Source of the DNA: Pseudomonas fluorescens
GTDB taxonomy: Bacteria > Pseudomonadota > Gammaproteobacteria > Pseudomonadales > Pseudomonadaceae
NCBI RefSeq assembly: GCF_019212185.1
Contig: NZ_CP078138.1
Coordinates: forward strand, 3,578,501 to 3,642,500
Reading direction: 5' to 3'
Length of the DNA stretch: 64,000 bases
This document shows, piece after piece, positions 51,502 through 60,181 of this stretch (position 1 is its first letter; each line of letters starts with the position of its first letter). The position numbers and the translations under genes are program-made. The notes under the pieces are model-generated. The model was not told the DNA's origin and ran no database searches. It was given only the letters and a program-made list of their open reading frames with translations.

Positions 51502-52950
51502 TTAGAGACCACCCATCAACAGGTATTTGATCTCCAGGTAATCCTCCAGACCGTACTTCGAGCCTTCGCGTCCCAGGCCCGATTCCTTTATCCCGCCAAA
51601 GGGCGCGACTTCGGTGGAGATGATCCCTTCGTTGATCCCGACCATGCCGGCTTCCAGGCCCTCGGCCATGCGCCAGACGCGGCCGATGTCGCGGCTGTAG
51701 AAGTAAGCCGACAAACCGTAAGGCGTGTCGTTGGCCCGTTGCAGCACTTCGGTTTCGTCCTTGAAGCGGAAGCACGCAGCCACCGGGCCGAAGGTTTCGT
51801 CCTGGGCGATCAGCATGTCGCTGCTCGCTTCGGCAAGGATGGTCGGTTCGTAGAACGTGCCACCCAAGGCATGCCGACGTCCGCCGCACAGCAGCTTGGC
51901 GCCCTTCTCCAAAGCGTCGCTGACGTGCAGTTCAACCTTGGCCAGTGCTGCCGCATTGATCAGCGGACCTTGCTCGGTTTCGCCTTCCAGGGCATTGCCC
52001 ACACGCATCGCCGCCACCGCTTCGGCAAGTTTTCCGGTGAAGGCTTCGTAGACGCCGTCCTGGACAAAGAAGCGGTTGACGCAGACACAGGTCTGCCCGG
52101 TGTTGCGGAATTTCGAGGCCATGGCGCCTTTGACCGCCGCGTCGATGTCGGCGTCGTCGAAGACAATGAACGGCGCGTTGCCGCCCAGTTCCAGCGAAAC
52201 TTTTTTCAGAGTGTCGGCAGCCTGGCGCATCAGCAACTTGCCGGTGCGGGTCGAGCCGGTGAACGACAGCTTACGCACAATGCCGGACGCTTGCAGGGCG
52301 CCGCCAATGGCCACGGCGTCGCCGGAAACCACGTTGAACACGCCGGCCGGAATGCCCGCCTGTTCAGCCAGTACCGCGAGGGCGAATGCCGACAGCGGTG
52401 TTTCTTCCGACGGTTTGAGAATCATCGTGCAGCCAGCCGCCAGTGCCGGGCCGACCTTGCGGGTGACCATCGCCAGCGGGAAGTTCCACGGGGTGATCGC
52501 CGCGACCACGCCAATGGCCTCCTTGACCACAATGATTCGCGCATCGGCCTTATGGCTCGGAATCACGTCGCCATAGGCACGCTTGGCCTCTTCGGCAAAC
52601 CACTCGAGGAAACTCGCGGCGTACACCACTTCGCCCATGGCTTCGGCCAACGGTTTGCCCTGTTCGCGACTGAGCAAGGTGGCCAGATCCTTCTGGTTAC
52701 TCAGCATCAATTCGCCCCAGCGTTTGATGCGCTGGCTGCGTTCCTTGGCGGTCAACTTGCGCCACGCCGGCAACGCGCGGTTGGCAGCGTCGATGGCCAG
52801 GTTGGTTTCGGCGGCACCGGCCTTGTGCACATCGGCGATCAGCTCGCCGGTGGCCGGGTTCAGCACCGGGTAAGTAGCGCCGTCGCTGGCCCCTTCGCCG
52901 GTAAACCAGCGCCCATCGATGAAATTGCCGTTTCGGATCAACGCGCTCAT
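51502..52950 (-). CDS. Aldehyde dehydrogenase (succinate-semialdehyde-dehydrogenase-like)
   Basis: A 482-aa ALDH with catalytic Cys in 'NTGQTCVCVNRFFVQDG' (the CxC pair typical of GabD-like enzymes), Glu in 'SLELGGNAPFIVF', 'TPWNFPLAMVTRKVGPALAAG' and 'FTGSTRTGKLLM'. GabD-type enzymes oxidise succinate, glutarate or 2-oxoglutarate semialdehyde. No gabT is present, so the substrate is probably a semialdehyde from the AKR/Fae pathway. ATG 52950 overlaps the AKR stop by four bases. Confidence 0.9.
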   Translation of the reverse strand: MSALIRNGNFIDGRWFTGEGASDGATYPVLNPATGELIADVHKAGAAETNLAIDAANRALPAWRKLTAKERSQRIKRWGELMLSNQKDLATLLSREQGKPLAEAMGEVVYAASFLEWFAEEAKRAYGDVIPSHKADARIIVVKEAIGVVAAITPWNFPLAMVTRKVGPALAAGCTMILKPSEETPLSAFALAVLAEQAGIPAGVFNVVSGDAVAIGGALQASGIVRKLSFTGSTRTGKLLMRQAADTLKKVSLELGGNAPFIVFDDADIDAAVKGAMASKFRNTGQTCVCVNRFFVQDGVYEAFTGKLAEAVAAMRVGNALEGETEQGPLINAAALAKVELHVSDALEKGAKLLCGGRRHALGGTFYEPTILAEASSDMLIAQDETFGPVAACFRFKDETEVLQRANDTPYGLSAYFYSRDIGRVWRMAEGLEAGMVGINEGIISTEVAPFGGIKESGLGREGSKYGLEDYLEIKYLLMGGL

Positions 52951-53981
52951 GCCACGGCCTCGGTCAGGGTGAAGCGCTCCAGGCCAGGACGGGCCGAACG
53001 CAGGATACGTTTGCCGGCGGTGTAATCGTTGATCACGTCACACGGGGTGTAATTACGTTCCAGCTCGTGCAGCTCTTCGGCATCGAGTTTGGTCTCCAGG
53101 GCCGCCAGGGCACTGTCGAATTGTTCGGTGGTGTCGGCCCCCACCAGCATGCAATCGACACCCGGATGGTTGGCCACCCACGCCTGGGCGATCTGCGCAT
53201 TGGACACCCCACGGGCGCGGGCCACGCGTTGCACCGAATGAGCGATCTGGAACGAGGCTTCGTCGCTGTACATCTGCTGGGTGAAGAAGTCGGTCTGGTT
53301 GCGGGTCGACTGCACGTCACCGGTCAGCAAACCACGGGCCAGCGGGCTGAACACCGAGACACCGAGGCCCTGGTCGCGGCAGAACGGAATCATCTCGCGC
53401 TCTTCCTCGCGGTAGGCGCAGTTCAGTTGCAGCTGCATGTTGATTGGCTTGACCCAACCGTTGCGCTCGCAGGCCATGAGGATTTTCGCCAGTTGCCCGG
53501 TGAGCATGGTCGAGACGCCGATGTAGCGTGCCTTGCCGGAGCGCACGATGTCGTTCATCGCGCTCATGGTCTCTTCGACCGGGGTGTTGACGTCGAAGTA
53601 GTGCAGCATGAAGACGTCGACGTAATCCATGTCCAGACGCTTCAACGAAGCGTCGATGCTGTCCATGATGTGCTTGCGCGAATGACCGCTGGCGTTGATC
53701 CCGCTGCGGGTGCCGTAGCCGACCTTGGTGGTGATCACCAGGTCTTCGCGACGGGCCAGGCGCTTGACGATGCGCCCCACCACTTCTTCACCGACGCCAG
53801 CGGAATAGAAGTCCGCCAGGTCGATGAAGTTCACCCCATTGTCCAGCGCGTGCTTGACGATCGGCTCGCTTTTCTTTTCATCGAAGATCCACGGTTTCCA
53901 GTCCGGGGTGCCCATGTTCATGGTGCCCAGGCACAGGCGCGAGACTTCAAGACCGGAGTTGCCCAAACGAATGTATTGCAT
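52947..53981 (-). CDS. Aldo/keto reductase
   Basis: A 344-aa NADPH-type AKR. The catalytic tetrad is visible: Asp and Tyr in 'FIDLADFYSAGVGEE', Lys in 'LVITTKVGYGTRSG', His in 'VFMLHYFDVN'. The C-terminal cofactor part has 'RGVSNAQIAQAWVANHPGVDCMLVGA'. It resembles the oxidoreductases that act on sugars and short aldehydes. GAGG precedes the ATG at 53981; the Fae gene ends ten bases before. Confidence 0.9.
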   Translation of the reverse strand: MQYIRLGNSGLEVSRLCLGTMNMGTPDWKPWIFDEKKSEPIVKHALDNGVNFIDLADFYSAGVGEEVVGRIVKRLARREDLVITTKVGYGTRSGINASGHSRKHIMDSIDASLKRLDMDYVDVFMLHYFDVNTPVEETMSAMNDIVRSGKARYIGVSTMLTGQLAKILMACERNGWVKPINMQLQLNCAYREEEREMIPFCRDQGLGVSVFSPLARGLLTGDVQSTRNQTDFFTQQMYSDEASFQIAHSVQRVARARGVSNAQIAQAWVANHPGVDCMLVGADTTEQFDSALAALETKLDAEELHELERNYTPCDVINDYTAGKRILRSARPGLERFTLTEAVA

Positions 53982-53991
53982 GGTTCAGACC

Positions 53992-54504
53992 TCAGGCTTT
54001 TGGCGTGTAGAAAGGGTTGCTGATGTGGTTGACCACATCGGCCAACTGGGCGGTTTCCGGCTTGCCGGTCAGCGCGGCGCGGATCGCCGTACGGCAGGCG
54101 TTGTAGTTGTTCAGGTAGACCGCATCGAGGTCGTCGCAGGCCGGGTTGACCCAGTTGGCGGTGACGATGGCCCACTCGTCTTCGGCTTCCGGCGGCAACG
54201 TGCCGTCCAGCAATGCCTCCAGCACCGCCTTGGCGATACCGGCCTGGGACGCGCCCCAGGTAGCGTTGCCGTGCAGGTCGCTGTTGATCGCGGCCTTGTT
54301 CACATAGAGGGTCATTGGCTTGACCGGGATGTTCGGCTGGGCGATTACCATAAACGGGCAATGGCCTTGGCTTGGCGAGGCCAGGCTGTTGGCGAACGCC
54401 TGCCCGGCCGGGCCGTTGCGCGGGCCAATCAGGATGTTGATGTGGGCGGCATTGACGCCAGGGCCTTCGAAGCCTTCACCGATGTACAGGTCGAGTTGTT
54501 TCAT
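53992..54504 (-). CDS. Formaldehyde-activating enzyme (Fae) homologue
   Basis: A 170-aa protein clearly of the Fae family: 'YIGEGFEGPGVNAAHINILIG' has the active-site His (His21), then 'GPAGQAFANSL', 'APQ/QPNIPVKPMTLYVNK' equivalent ('AQPNIPVKPMTLYVNKAAIN'), 'GASQAGIAKAV' and 'YLNNYNACRTAIRAAL'. True Fae joins formaldehyde to tetrahydromethanopterin in methylotrophs. Here there are no H4MPT or other C1 genes; it heads an AKR-ALDH-MFS operon. The protein may use another aldehyde or carrier. ATG 54504 has a weak ribosome site. Confidence 0.85.
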   Translation of the reverse strand: MKQLDLYIGEGFEGPGVNAAHINILIGPRNGPAGQAFANSLASPSQGHCPFMVIAQPNIPVKPMTLYVNKAAINSDLHGNATWGASQAGIAKAVLEALLDGTLPPEAEDEWAIVTANWVNPACDDLDAVYLNNYNACRTAIRAALTGKPETAQLADVVNHISNPFYTPKA

Positions 54505-54736
54505 GGGGTCGTTACTCTTGAGGTCACAGAGGGATTGTTCGGGATGATCAGACGCGCACGCAGGCAGTCAGCCGGGCGTGGCGAAAGTCGCTATTCGAAG
54601 AGCCCGGCTGGACGCCGGCAAGGGATGGGCTGTGAGGATGAGTCATGGCTGCAAACGCTCTTTTTTGTTGTTGATGAGCTGTGTTTGCGATTTTTTAACA
54701 CCGGGGGCTGGAGGGGCTGTAACCATTAAAAGTCAT
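54505..54736. other. Promoter region of the Fae operon
   Basis: No gene is visible. The stretch at 54660-54676 reads as an AACAACAA-type CA run on the minus strand, far (about 160 bases) from the Fae start, and AT-rich tracts nearby could hold the promoter. Nothing else is recognised. Confidence 0.35.
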
Positions 54737-54763
54737 GGGGGTATGACCTTGCGTCATACCCCC
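54737..54763 (-). terminator. Terminator after the LTA-synthase-like gene
   Basis: A perfect 11-bp stem (GGGGGTATGAC / GTCATACCCCC) with a five-base loop lies 16 bases beyond the stop at 54779. On the minus strand ATGACTTTT follows, giving a short T-run. Confidence 0.75.
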
Positions 54764-54778
54764 TGAAACAGCGGCGAA

Positions 54779-57007
54779 TCAACTCGAATGCACGATGCCC
54801 TCGTCCGGCAAGTCGTCCAGCACTTCCGGCTGGCTGGGGTCCTCGGTGATCACCGTGAAGTCACTGACTTCGATGGCGCCCAGGCCATAACCGAGCAAGT
54901 GGAAGGAGAACGCCTTGCGCGATTCGGGGTTGTCGAAGCTGAAGTCCATCTGCAGCGGCTGGTCGCTGGTCACGACCATTTCTTCCGGCAGGCCCAGCGG
55001 CACGTCCTGCTCCATTTCCTTGGCCTTGAGCAGGATGTAGGCGGTTTCCTGCGGGTCGACCGCGCGCACCGTCAGGCGCACCCGGGTATGGGAGCCCTTG
55101 GGCATTTCCAGGTACTGAGCGCCGATCAGGTTGTCGGCCCAGTCATCCTTGACTTGCGCCTGCAACGGGATGATCGCCGAGCTGCCGAATTGATAATGCT
55201 GATTCAACGGGGTGCGCAGCAGGGTTCGGTCCAGGGCCGTGGCCCGGGCGGTGATCTGCCGTGCGCGCAGGCCGCCGTACTGGCCGATGAAACTGGCGCG
55301 TTCGGCAATGAAACCCTCGCTGTTGTAGTAGCGGCAACGCTGCTGGAAGTCGCATTCGGTGAGGGTGCCCTGGCCGTCGTGGTAGCGCAGCTTGCCGTTG
55401 GTGTACGACATGATTTCGCGGCCGGTGGTGTAGTCGCGAAACAGCGAGCGGCCACTGAGGGCGGACGGCACCGGCAAGGCGAAGTAGTCGAGGATCGAGG
55501 CGCTCAGGTCGACATGGCCGTAGACCCCGTGCTTGACCTTGGGCAACTCTGCCTGCTCCGGCGCCAGGGTCAGGTTGAAGCCCCAGGACGAGGCCAGGCG
55601 CACGCCGTCAATGCCATGGGATTCGTCGGAGGTGATGACCACCAGGGTGTCCTTGAGCACGCCTTGGCGCTCCAGGCCATCGAGAAAGGCGCCAAGGGCA
55701 TCGTCGAGGTAACTGACCGCGGCCTGCTTCGCGGTGTCGTAGCGCTGCAGGTAGTCTTCCGGCGCCGAGTACGGCTGGTGCGTGCCAACGGTCAGCAGCG
55801 TCAACATCCACGGCTGCTGCTGTTTCTTCAGGCCACTGACATAGTCCAGCGCGCCCTCGAAGAACGCCTTGTCGTCCTTGCCCCAGGGGAATTCCAGGTA
55901 GTTGCTGTTGCTGAACCACTCCAGGCCATGGGTGGCGTCGAAGCCGATGTGCGGCATGATCTTGTCTTTGGCCATGAAGCGCAGGCCGGCGCCCTGCAGG
56001 TAATGGGTGGCGAAACCGTTCTTGTGCAACTGCGCCGGCAGGCAGGCCTGGTTGCGTTCGGTCTGGGTCAGCATCTCGACACCCTTGGGCGTGCCATTGT
56101 CGAGCTTGTCGTAGTCACCGCAGAGCATCGCGTACAGGCCACGAATGGTCTGGTGGCTGTGCAGCACGTAGTCCGGGGTGTTCATGCCGCGCTCGGCCCA
56201 ACGGCTGAGGTTAGGCATGAGGTTTTCCTGATAACGGCTGTTCAGCGCCTCGCGATTGACCCCGACATAAGCCCCGGGAATCCCCTCCAGGGTGATGATC
56301 AGCACATTGCGCGCGCGCCCTGGGGCGGCCAGGAGTTTTTCGCCGTCGAGGTCGAGCTGGGTCAGGCCGGCCATTTGTGGCGGCACCTCTACCTGGTCGC
56401 CTTCCAGCCATTCTTCGCCACGCATCTGCAGATCGCCGACGGCAGCGGCCAGCAGTTGGTGCGGCAAGTTGAACTGGCGCCATTGATCGGCTTCGCTCGG
56501 GTGCAGGTACTGCGCGCCCCAGTGGGCGGTCAACAGCAGCACGGGGGCGGCCCAGGCACTGCGCGGCAGACGCGGCTGCGGCTGGGCGCGGCCCAGCCAT
56601 TGGGTCGCCAGCCACAGGAGCAGCGCCAGCACCAGCGATGCCGCCAGCCATGGCTGGGCAAAACTGCCACTGGTGGATTTTTCGAGGAATTGCGGATCGA
56701 CCAGGTAATTGAGGTCGGCGGCATTCGGCAGGCGGCCAACGGCGCTGACCAGTTCAGCGGTGGCAATGTTGAACAGGCCCCAGACCAGTAACAGCGGCAC
56801 ACTCAGCCATAGCGGCCGGCGATGCAGCAAGACCACCAGCAAACTGCCAATCCCCAGGTCCGAGAGATAGCCCATCGGGTCCGACCAACCCAGGGCCGCG
56901 CGCAAGCACAGCGGAACCACCAACACCAGGCCGATCAGGGCAGCGAGGCGCGCACGTGGTCGCTGCAACCAGTGACGAATAATCTTCACAAAAAGGCTTC
57001 CAGACAT
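54779..57007 (-). CDS. LTA-synthase-like sulfatase-family membrane protein
   Basis: A 742-aa protein: five hydrophobic segments in residues 18-170, then a periplasmic sulfatase/phosphoglycerol-transferase domain. 'NVLIITLEGIPGAYVG' carries a metal Glu, 'LHSHQTIRGLYAMLCG' the nucleophilic Thr, 'TSDESHGIDG' metal residues Asp/Glu/His, and 'KHGVYGHVDLSASILDYF' a second His. About 150 further residues form a beta-rich tail not found in LtaS. In Gram-negatives such proteins decorate periplasmic glucans or lipids with phospho-groups. Monocistronic. Confidence 0.87.
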   Translation of the reverse strand: MSGSLFVKIIRHWLQRPRARLAALIGLVLVVPLCLRAALGWSDPMGYLSDLGIGSLLVVLLHRRPLWLSVPLLLVWGLFNIATAELVSAVGRLPNAADLNYLVDPQFLEKSTSGSFAQPWLAASLVLALLLWLATQWLGRAQPQPRLPRSAWAAPVLLLTAHWGAQYLHPSEADQWRQFNLPHQLLAAAVGDLQMRGEEWLEGDQVEVPPQMAGLTQLDLDGEKLLAAPGRARNVLIITLEGIPGAYVGVNREALNSRYQENLMPNLSRWAERGMNTPDYVLHSHQTIRGLYAMLCGDYDKLDNGTPKGVEMLTQTERNQACLPAQLHKNGFATHYLQGAGLRFMAKDKIMPHIGFDATHGLEWFSNSNYLEFPWGKDDKAFFEGALDYVSGLKKQQQPWMLTLLTVGTHQPYSAPEDYLQRYDTAKQAAVSYLDDALGAFLDGLERQGVLKDTLVVITSDESHGIDGVRLASSWGFNLTLAPEQAELPKVKHGVYGHVDLSASILDYFALPVPSALSGRSLFRDYTTGREIMSYTNGKLRYHDGQGTLTECDFQQRCRYYNSEGFIAERASFIGQYGGLRARQITARATALDRTLLRTPLNQHYQFGSSAIIPLQAQVKDDWADNLIGAQYLEMPKGSHTRVRLTVRAVDPQETAYILLKAKEMEQDVPLGLPEEMVVTSDQPLQMDFSFDNPESRKAFSFHLLGYGLGAIEVSDFTVITEDPSQPEVLDDLPDEGIVHSS

Positions 57008-57333
57008 TAAATCTTCATATAGATGTGCTCGATGTTACCAAGGGATACACACAAAGACCCTCTTAAACTCCAGGCCTGTCGCGATCGAAGCGGTCGATCC
57101 TCATGGCACGAGCGCCGATAAGCCGGCTAATTGTCCGTAAAGCTTGGGTTAGAGCGCTGTAAGAAAACTCTGTAAAGCCCTTCCCCAAGCACTCGGCAAG
57201 TTGTTTCAGGCTGTTTAATGACGCCCACACCCCATCCTTCGCACGCAGTCGCCCGCCCGAGCTGAAAAAATCCCAAGCTCTGCTAACGTCAGCAATGCAG
57301 TCGATCACTCTCAACCCTCAGAGGGACTCCAGC
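57008..57333. other. Divergent intergenic region
   Basis: It separates the LTA-synthase-like gene from a lipoprotein gene and should carry both promoters. I see one small dyad (GATCGA-N5-TCGATC, 57083-57099) of unknown meaning. Open frames here have no ribosome site or recognisable content. Confidence 0.35.
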
Positions 57334-57762
57334 ATGTCGACCCCAGCGCTGCCGTTGATCACCCGCGTCAAAGCTTCGCTCTGTGCCACGGCACTGGGTG
57401 CCACGCTGCTGGCGTTGAGCGCCTGTAGCAGCATCGATGCGCAAACCACCGCCTACGTCGGCGTGCCCCATCCGGCACCGACCCTGGCAGCGAATGTCCA
57501 GGTCCTGCGCAGTGAACCGCTGCGCCCGCACATTCGTCTGGGCGAGGTGCTGATCGACGCCAGCGTCGACCCGGCCCCACCGATTACCGATGTCGAACAG
57601 AAACTGCGCGAAGAAGCGGCGAAGATTGGCGGAGACGCAGCGGTGGTGGTGTATGACCGCATCCAGCCGGTCGGCATCTACGTCAACGGCCCGCTGTGGG
57701 CACGGGATGCGCAGCAGATCGACGGGCGCAAGCTCAAGGCGATCGTGATCCAGTACCGCTGA
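57334..57762 (+). CDS. Small lipoprotein of unknown function
   Basis: A 142-aa protein with signal peptide and lipobox 'LLALSAC' (lipidated Cys near residue 30). I chose ATG 57334, which is preceded by GAGGGACTCC; an upstream ATG at 57295 would spoil the signal peptide. The mature part contains 'VEQKLREEAAKIGGDAAVVVYD', a pattern seen in several uncharacterised envelope lipoproteins. It is probably attached to the outer membrane. Function unknown. Confidence 0.75.
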   Translation: MSTPALPLITRVKASLCATALGATLLALSACSSIDAQTTAYVGVPHPAPTLAANVQVLRSEPLRPHIRLGEVLIDASVDPAPPITDVEQKLREEAAKIGGDAAVVVYDRIQPVGIYVNGPLWARDAQQIDGRKLKAIVIQYR

Positions 57763-57912
57763 TTCCACCGGCAAAGCCGTTGACGGCTGACAAGGTTCGG
57801 TCACGAAAAATCATTACATTACTGGATAATTCGATATAGCTACCTACGCTAAACCTCCAGTAGCGCTATTTCGAATCAGCAGCGTCGTGAAACCCAAGGG
57901 GAAGGAGTCTTC

Positions 57913-59190
57913 ATGCTTTTCGGCCGTCCGCGCGTCTCGTTGGTGAGCTTGACCCTGTTGTCGCTGGCGGTTGCCCAGCAGGCCCATGCCGGCGGCATCA
58001 TGCTCTACGAAATCGGCACCGATAACGCCGGCCTCGCCAATGCCGGCGCCGCCGCTCGCGCCCAGGGCCCTTCGACCATCGCCAGCAACCCCGCCGGCAT
58101 GAGTTACCTGTCGGGCACGCAGATCACCGGCGGCCTGCAGGTGCTGTATGGCGACATCAGTTTCAGCCGCGACGGCAACACCAACGTCTCGGGCAGCAAC
58201 AGCGGCAACGCCCTCGATCCGATCCCTGGCGCGAGCTTTTTTATCAGCCATCAACTCGACGACAACTGGAGTGTCGGCTTCGGCTCCTACGGTGACTTCG
58301 GCCTGGCGGTCAACTACGACAACGACTGGTCGGGGCGCTACTTCGCGCAAAACTCCAGCATCGCCGGGCTGTCCCTGGTGCCCAGCGTCGCCTACCGCTT
58401 CGACGATCAGTGGTCGGTGGGCGTCGGCGTCAAGGCCATGTACGGCATGCTCCAGGCCCAGACCGCGATCGACCGATCGCCGCTGGGTCTGCTCGATCGC
58501 GGTGACGGTCAGTACAAATACAAGGACAGCGATTGGGGCTATGGCGCCAACGTCGGGGTGATCTACGCCCCGCAACCCGGTACGCGCATCGGCCTGGCCT
58601 ATACCAGCCAGGTCGACCTCGACTTCAAGGACAACCTCGACGTCAAGGGCAATGGCGCGGTGCTCGATCGCCTCGATGGCACCGACACCCAGCTGTCGAT
58701 GCAGGTGCCGCAGACCGTCACCCTCAGTCTGTTCCAGCAACTCGACCAGCAGTGGGCATTGCTCGCTTCGGTGAATTGGCAGGACTGGTCGGAATTCGGC
58801 GAAGTCGGCATCGACGTCGACACCGCCGTTGCCGGTGCACGTTCGACCACCGTGGATGCCAAGTACAAGGACACCTACCAACTGGCACTGGGCGCACAAT
58901 ACCAGGCCACTGAACAGTGGCTGTGGAATGTCGGCGTGGCCTATGACAGCAGCGCCGTTTCCGACAGCCATCGTTCGGTGGTGGTGCCCATGGCCGAGTC
59001 CTGGCGCCTGGCCACCGGTGCCACCTACGCATTGGACAAGGACACCGACATCAACCTCAGCTGGGCCATGGTCTGGCTCGGCGACATGCCGGTGGATCAG
59101 AGTAAATCCCTGTCCGGCGATCGAATTTCAGGACAGTTCGACAACACCTGGATTCAAGCCGTGACCGGCAACATGACCTGGCGTTTCTGA
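57913..59190 (+). CDS. OmpP1/FadL family outer-membrane channel
   Basis: The 425-aa protein has a signal peptide ('LLSLAVAQQAHA') followed by the FadL-type mature N-terminus 'GGIMLYEIGTDNAGLANAGA' and 'QGPSTIASNPAGMSYLSG', the hatch-region signature. The beta-barrel ends 'VTGNMTWRF' with terminal Phe. The family lets hydrophobic compounds (fatty acids, aromatics) cross the outer membrane. It is probably co-transcribed with the lipoprotein at 59246, which follows after 55 bases. Confidence 0.9.
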   Translation: MLFGRPRVSLVSLTLLSLAVAQQAHAGGIMLYEIGTDNAGLANAGAAARAQGPSTIASNPAGMSYLSGTQITGGLQVLYGDISFSRDGNTNVSGSNSGNALDPIPGASFFISHQLDDNWSVGFGSYGDFGLAVNYDNDWSGRYFAQNSSIAGLSLVPSVAYRFDDQWSVGVGVKAMYGMLQAQTAIDRSPLGLLDRGDGQYKYKDSDWGYGANVGVIYAPQPGTRIGLAYTSQVDLDFKDNLDVKGNGAVLDRLDGTDTQLSMQVPQTVTLSLFQQLDQQWALLASVNWQDWSEFGEVGIDVDTAVAGARSTTVDAKYKDTYQLALGAQYQATEQWLWNVGVAYDSSAVSDSHRSVVVPMAESWRLATGATYALDKDTDINLSWAMVWLGDMPVDQSKSLSGDRISGQFDNTWIQAVTGNMTWRF

Positions 59191-59245
59191 CGCTTCCACC
59201 CCTTACACCTGAACAAAGGCAATTAAAAACATGGAGTCAAATGCT

Positions 59246-59920
59246 ATGAGCTTGTCACGCAAACTGATCTTCGGCGCCGCACTGACCAGCCTGCTGCTGG
59301 GTGGTTGCACCTCGAAAATTACCGAGAAGGACCAGTACTCCGGATTCCTGTCCAACTACAACAACATGGAGGAAGTGACGACCCCTAGCGGTGACAAAGC
59401 CCTGCGCTGGGTCAGCCCGTCGTGGAACCCCAATGCCTATGACACCGTGGCTTTCAACAAGCTGGACTTCTACCCGGCCCCCAAGCCCGATGAGCGCGTC
59501 AACCGCCAGACCCTGACGGAACTGCAGAACTACATGTTCAACGGGGCCAAGGCCACGCTGGGCACCAAGTACCGCATCGTCCCTAACGCCCAGTCGGCAC
59601 CCGCCGGCGCCAAGGTCCTCAACCTGCGTGCGGCAATTACCGGCGTCAGCGCCGCCAACGAAGGCATGAAGTGGTACGAAGTGGTCCCCATTGCCGCCGT
59701 AGTGGGCGCGACCAGCGCTGCAACCGGTCACCGCGACCAGGACACCACGCTGTTCATCGAGGCTGAACTGGTGGATGCGCGGACCAACCAGACCGTGGTT
59801 CGGGTCGTGCGCAAACTGTTCGGCAAAACCCTGGAGAACTCCAGCCAGAAAATCACCGCCAACGACTTCAAGGCGGCGATCGCCAAGCTCAACAGCGACT
59901 TGCAGACGTTTATCCGCTAA
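59246..59920 (+). CDS. DUF3313-type lipoprotein
   Basis: A 224-aa lipoprotein: 'LIFGAALTSLLLGGC' is the lipobox, then 'KDQYSGFLSNYNNMEEV' and 'YDTVAFNKLDFYP', typical of DUF3313 proteins. A Gly/Ala-rich hydrophobic stretch ('VVPIAAVVGATSAATGH') lies in the middle. ATG 59246 has GGAGTC eight bases upstream, better than the ATG at 59231. Function unknown; it sits behind FadL and ends at a terminator. Confidence 0.82.
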   Translation: MSLSRKLIFGAALTSLLLGGCTSKITEKDQYSGFLSNYNNMEEVTTPSGDKALRWVSPSWNPNAYDTVAFNKLDFYPAPKPDERVNRQTLTELQNYMFNGAKATLGTKYRIVPNAQSAPAGAKVLNLRAAITGVSAANEGMKWYEVVPIAAVVGATSAATGHRDQDTTLFIEAELVDARTNQTVVRVVRKLFGKTLENSSQKITANDFKAAIAKLNSDLQTFIR

Positions 59921-59932
59921 GCCTCACGCAGT

Positions 59933-59964
59933 TGCCAGCCCCCTCTTGCGGGGTGCTGGCATTT
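59933..59964 (+). terminator. Terminator after the DUF3313 gene
   Basis: TGCCAGC-CCCC pairs with GGGG-T-GCTGGCA (one bulge), followed by ATTTC. It lies 12 bases after the stop and isolates the next promoter. Confidence 0.7.
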
Positions 59965-59978
59965 CGACACTGCCGCGC

Positions 59979-60007
59979 TTGCCTTCGCACCAGCCAGACG
60001 CTACTGT
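59979..60007 (+). promoter_or_regulatory. Sigma-70-like promoter before the leader ORF
   Basis: TTGCCT-N17-TACTGT has ideal spacing. A start site about seven bases downstream would put the +1 almost on the leader ATG at 60015, implying a nearly leaderless transcript. Confidence 0.5.
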
Positions 60008-60014
60008 CAAACCC

Positions 60015-60074
60015 ATGAATCAAGCCCGCGTGACCTCGACCACCTTTACCACGACCGCCCCCGGCGGGTCGTGA
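60015..60074 (+). CDS. Putative Thr-rich leader peptide
   Basis: The 19-aa ORF 'MNQARVTSTTFTTTAPGGS' has six Thr codons (four ACC and one ACG clustered in codons 9-14). It lies between a good promoter and a perfect terminator (60108-60140) upstream of the hydrolase gene. The Thr run recalls the E. coli thrL leader. There is no ribosome site unless the mRNA is leaderless. No Thr-metabolism gene follows, so the regulated signal is unclear. It may be chance. Confidence 0.4.
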   Translation: MNQARVTSTTFTTTAPGGS

Positions 60075-60107
60075 GAGGTGCTGTGAGCCAGCCGGCACAG
60101 TCACTTC

Positions 60108-60140
60108 AAAGGCCCCGCCAACAATGGACGGGGCCTTTTT
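60108..60140 (+). terminator. Attenuator-like terminator before the hydrolase gene
   Basis: A perfect 10-bp stem (AAAGGCCCCG / CGGGGCCTTT) is followed by a T-run, 42 bases before the hydrolase ATG. Upstream GGCGGG (60063-60068) is complementary to CCCGCC in its 5' arm (60114-60119), so an alternative antiterminator pairing is possible. A second hairpin (ACGACC / GGTCGT) covers the end of the leader ORF. Confidence 0.75.
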
Positions 60141-60181
60141 ATTGCCCTGCTGTCGCTGGCTTCACTGCAAGGAAATGCACC

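Noticed and set aside
51502..52950. Naming the second ALDH gabD
   Set aside because: The CxC active-site pattern fits, but no gabT or GABA regulator is nearby and the operon contains Fae, AKR and MFS genes instead.
54788..56791. 667-codon frame opposite the LTA-synthase-like gene
   Set aside because: It mirrors the real gene, resembles no protein I know, and has a Gln/Arg/Val-heavy composition typical of shadow frames.
57063..57314. 83-codon frame upstream of the small lipoprotein
   Set aside because: It has no ribosome site, overlaps the promoter region of the divergent genes and shows no recognisable motif.
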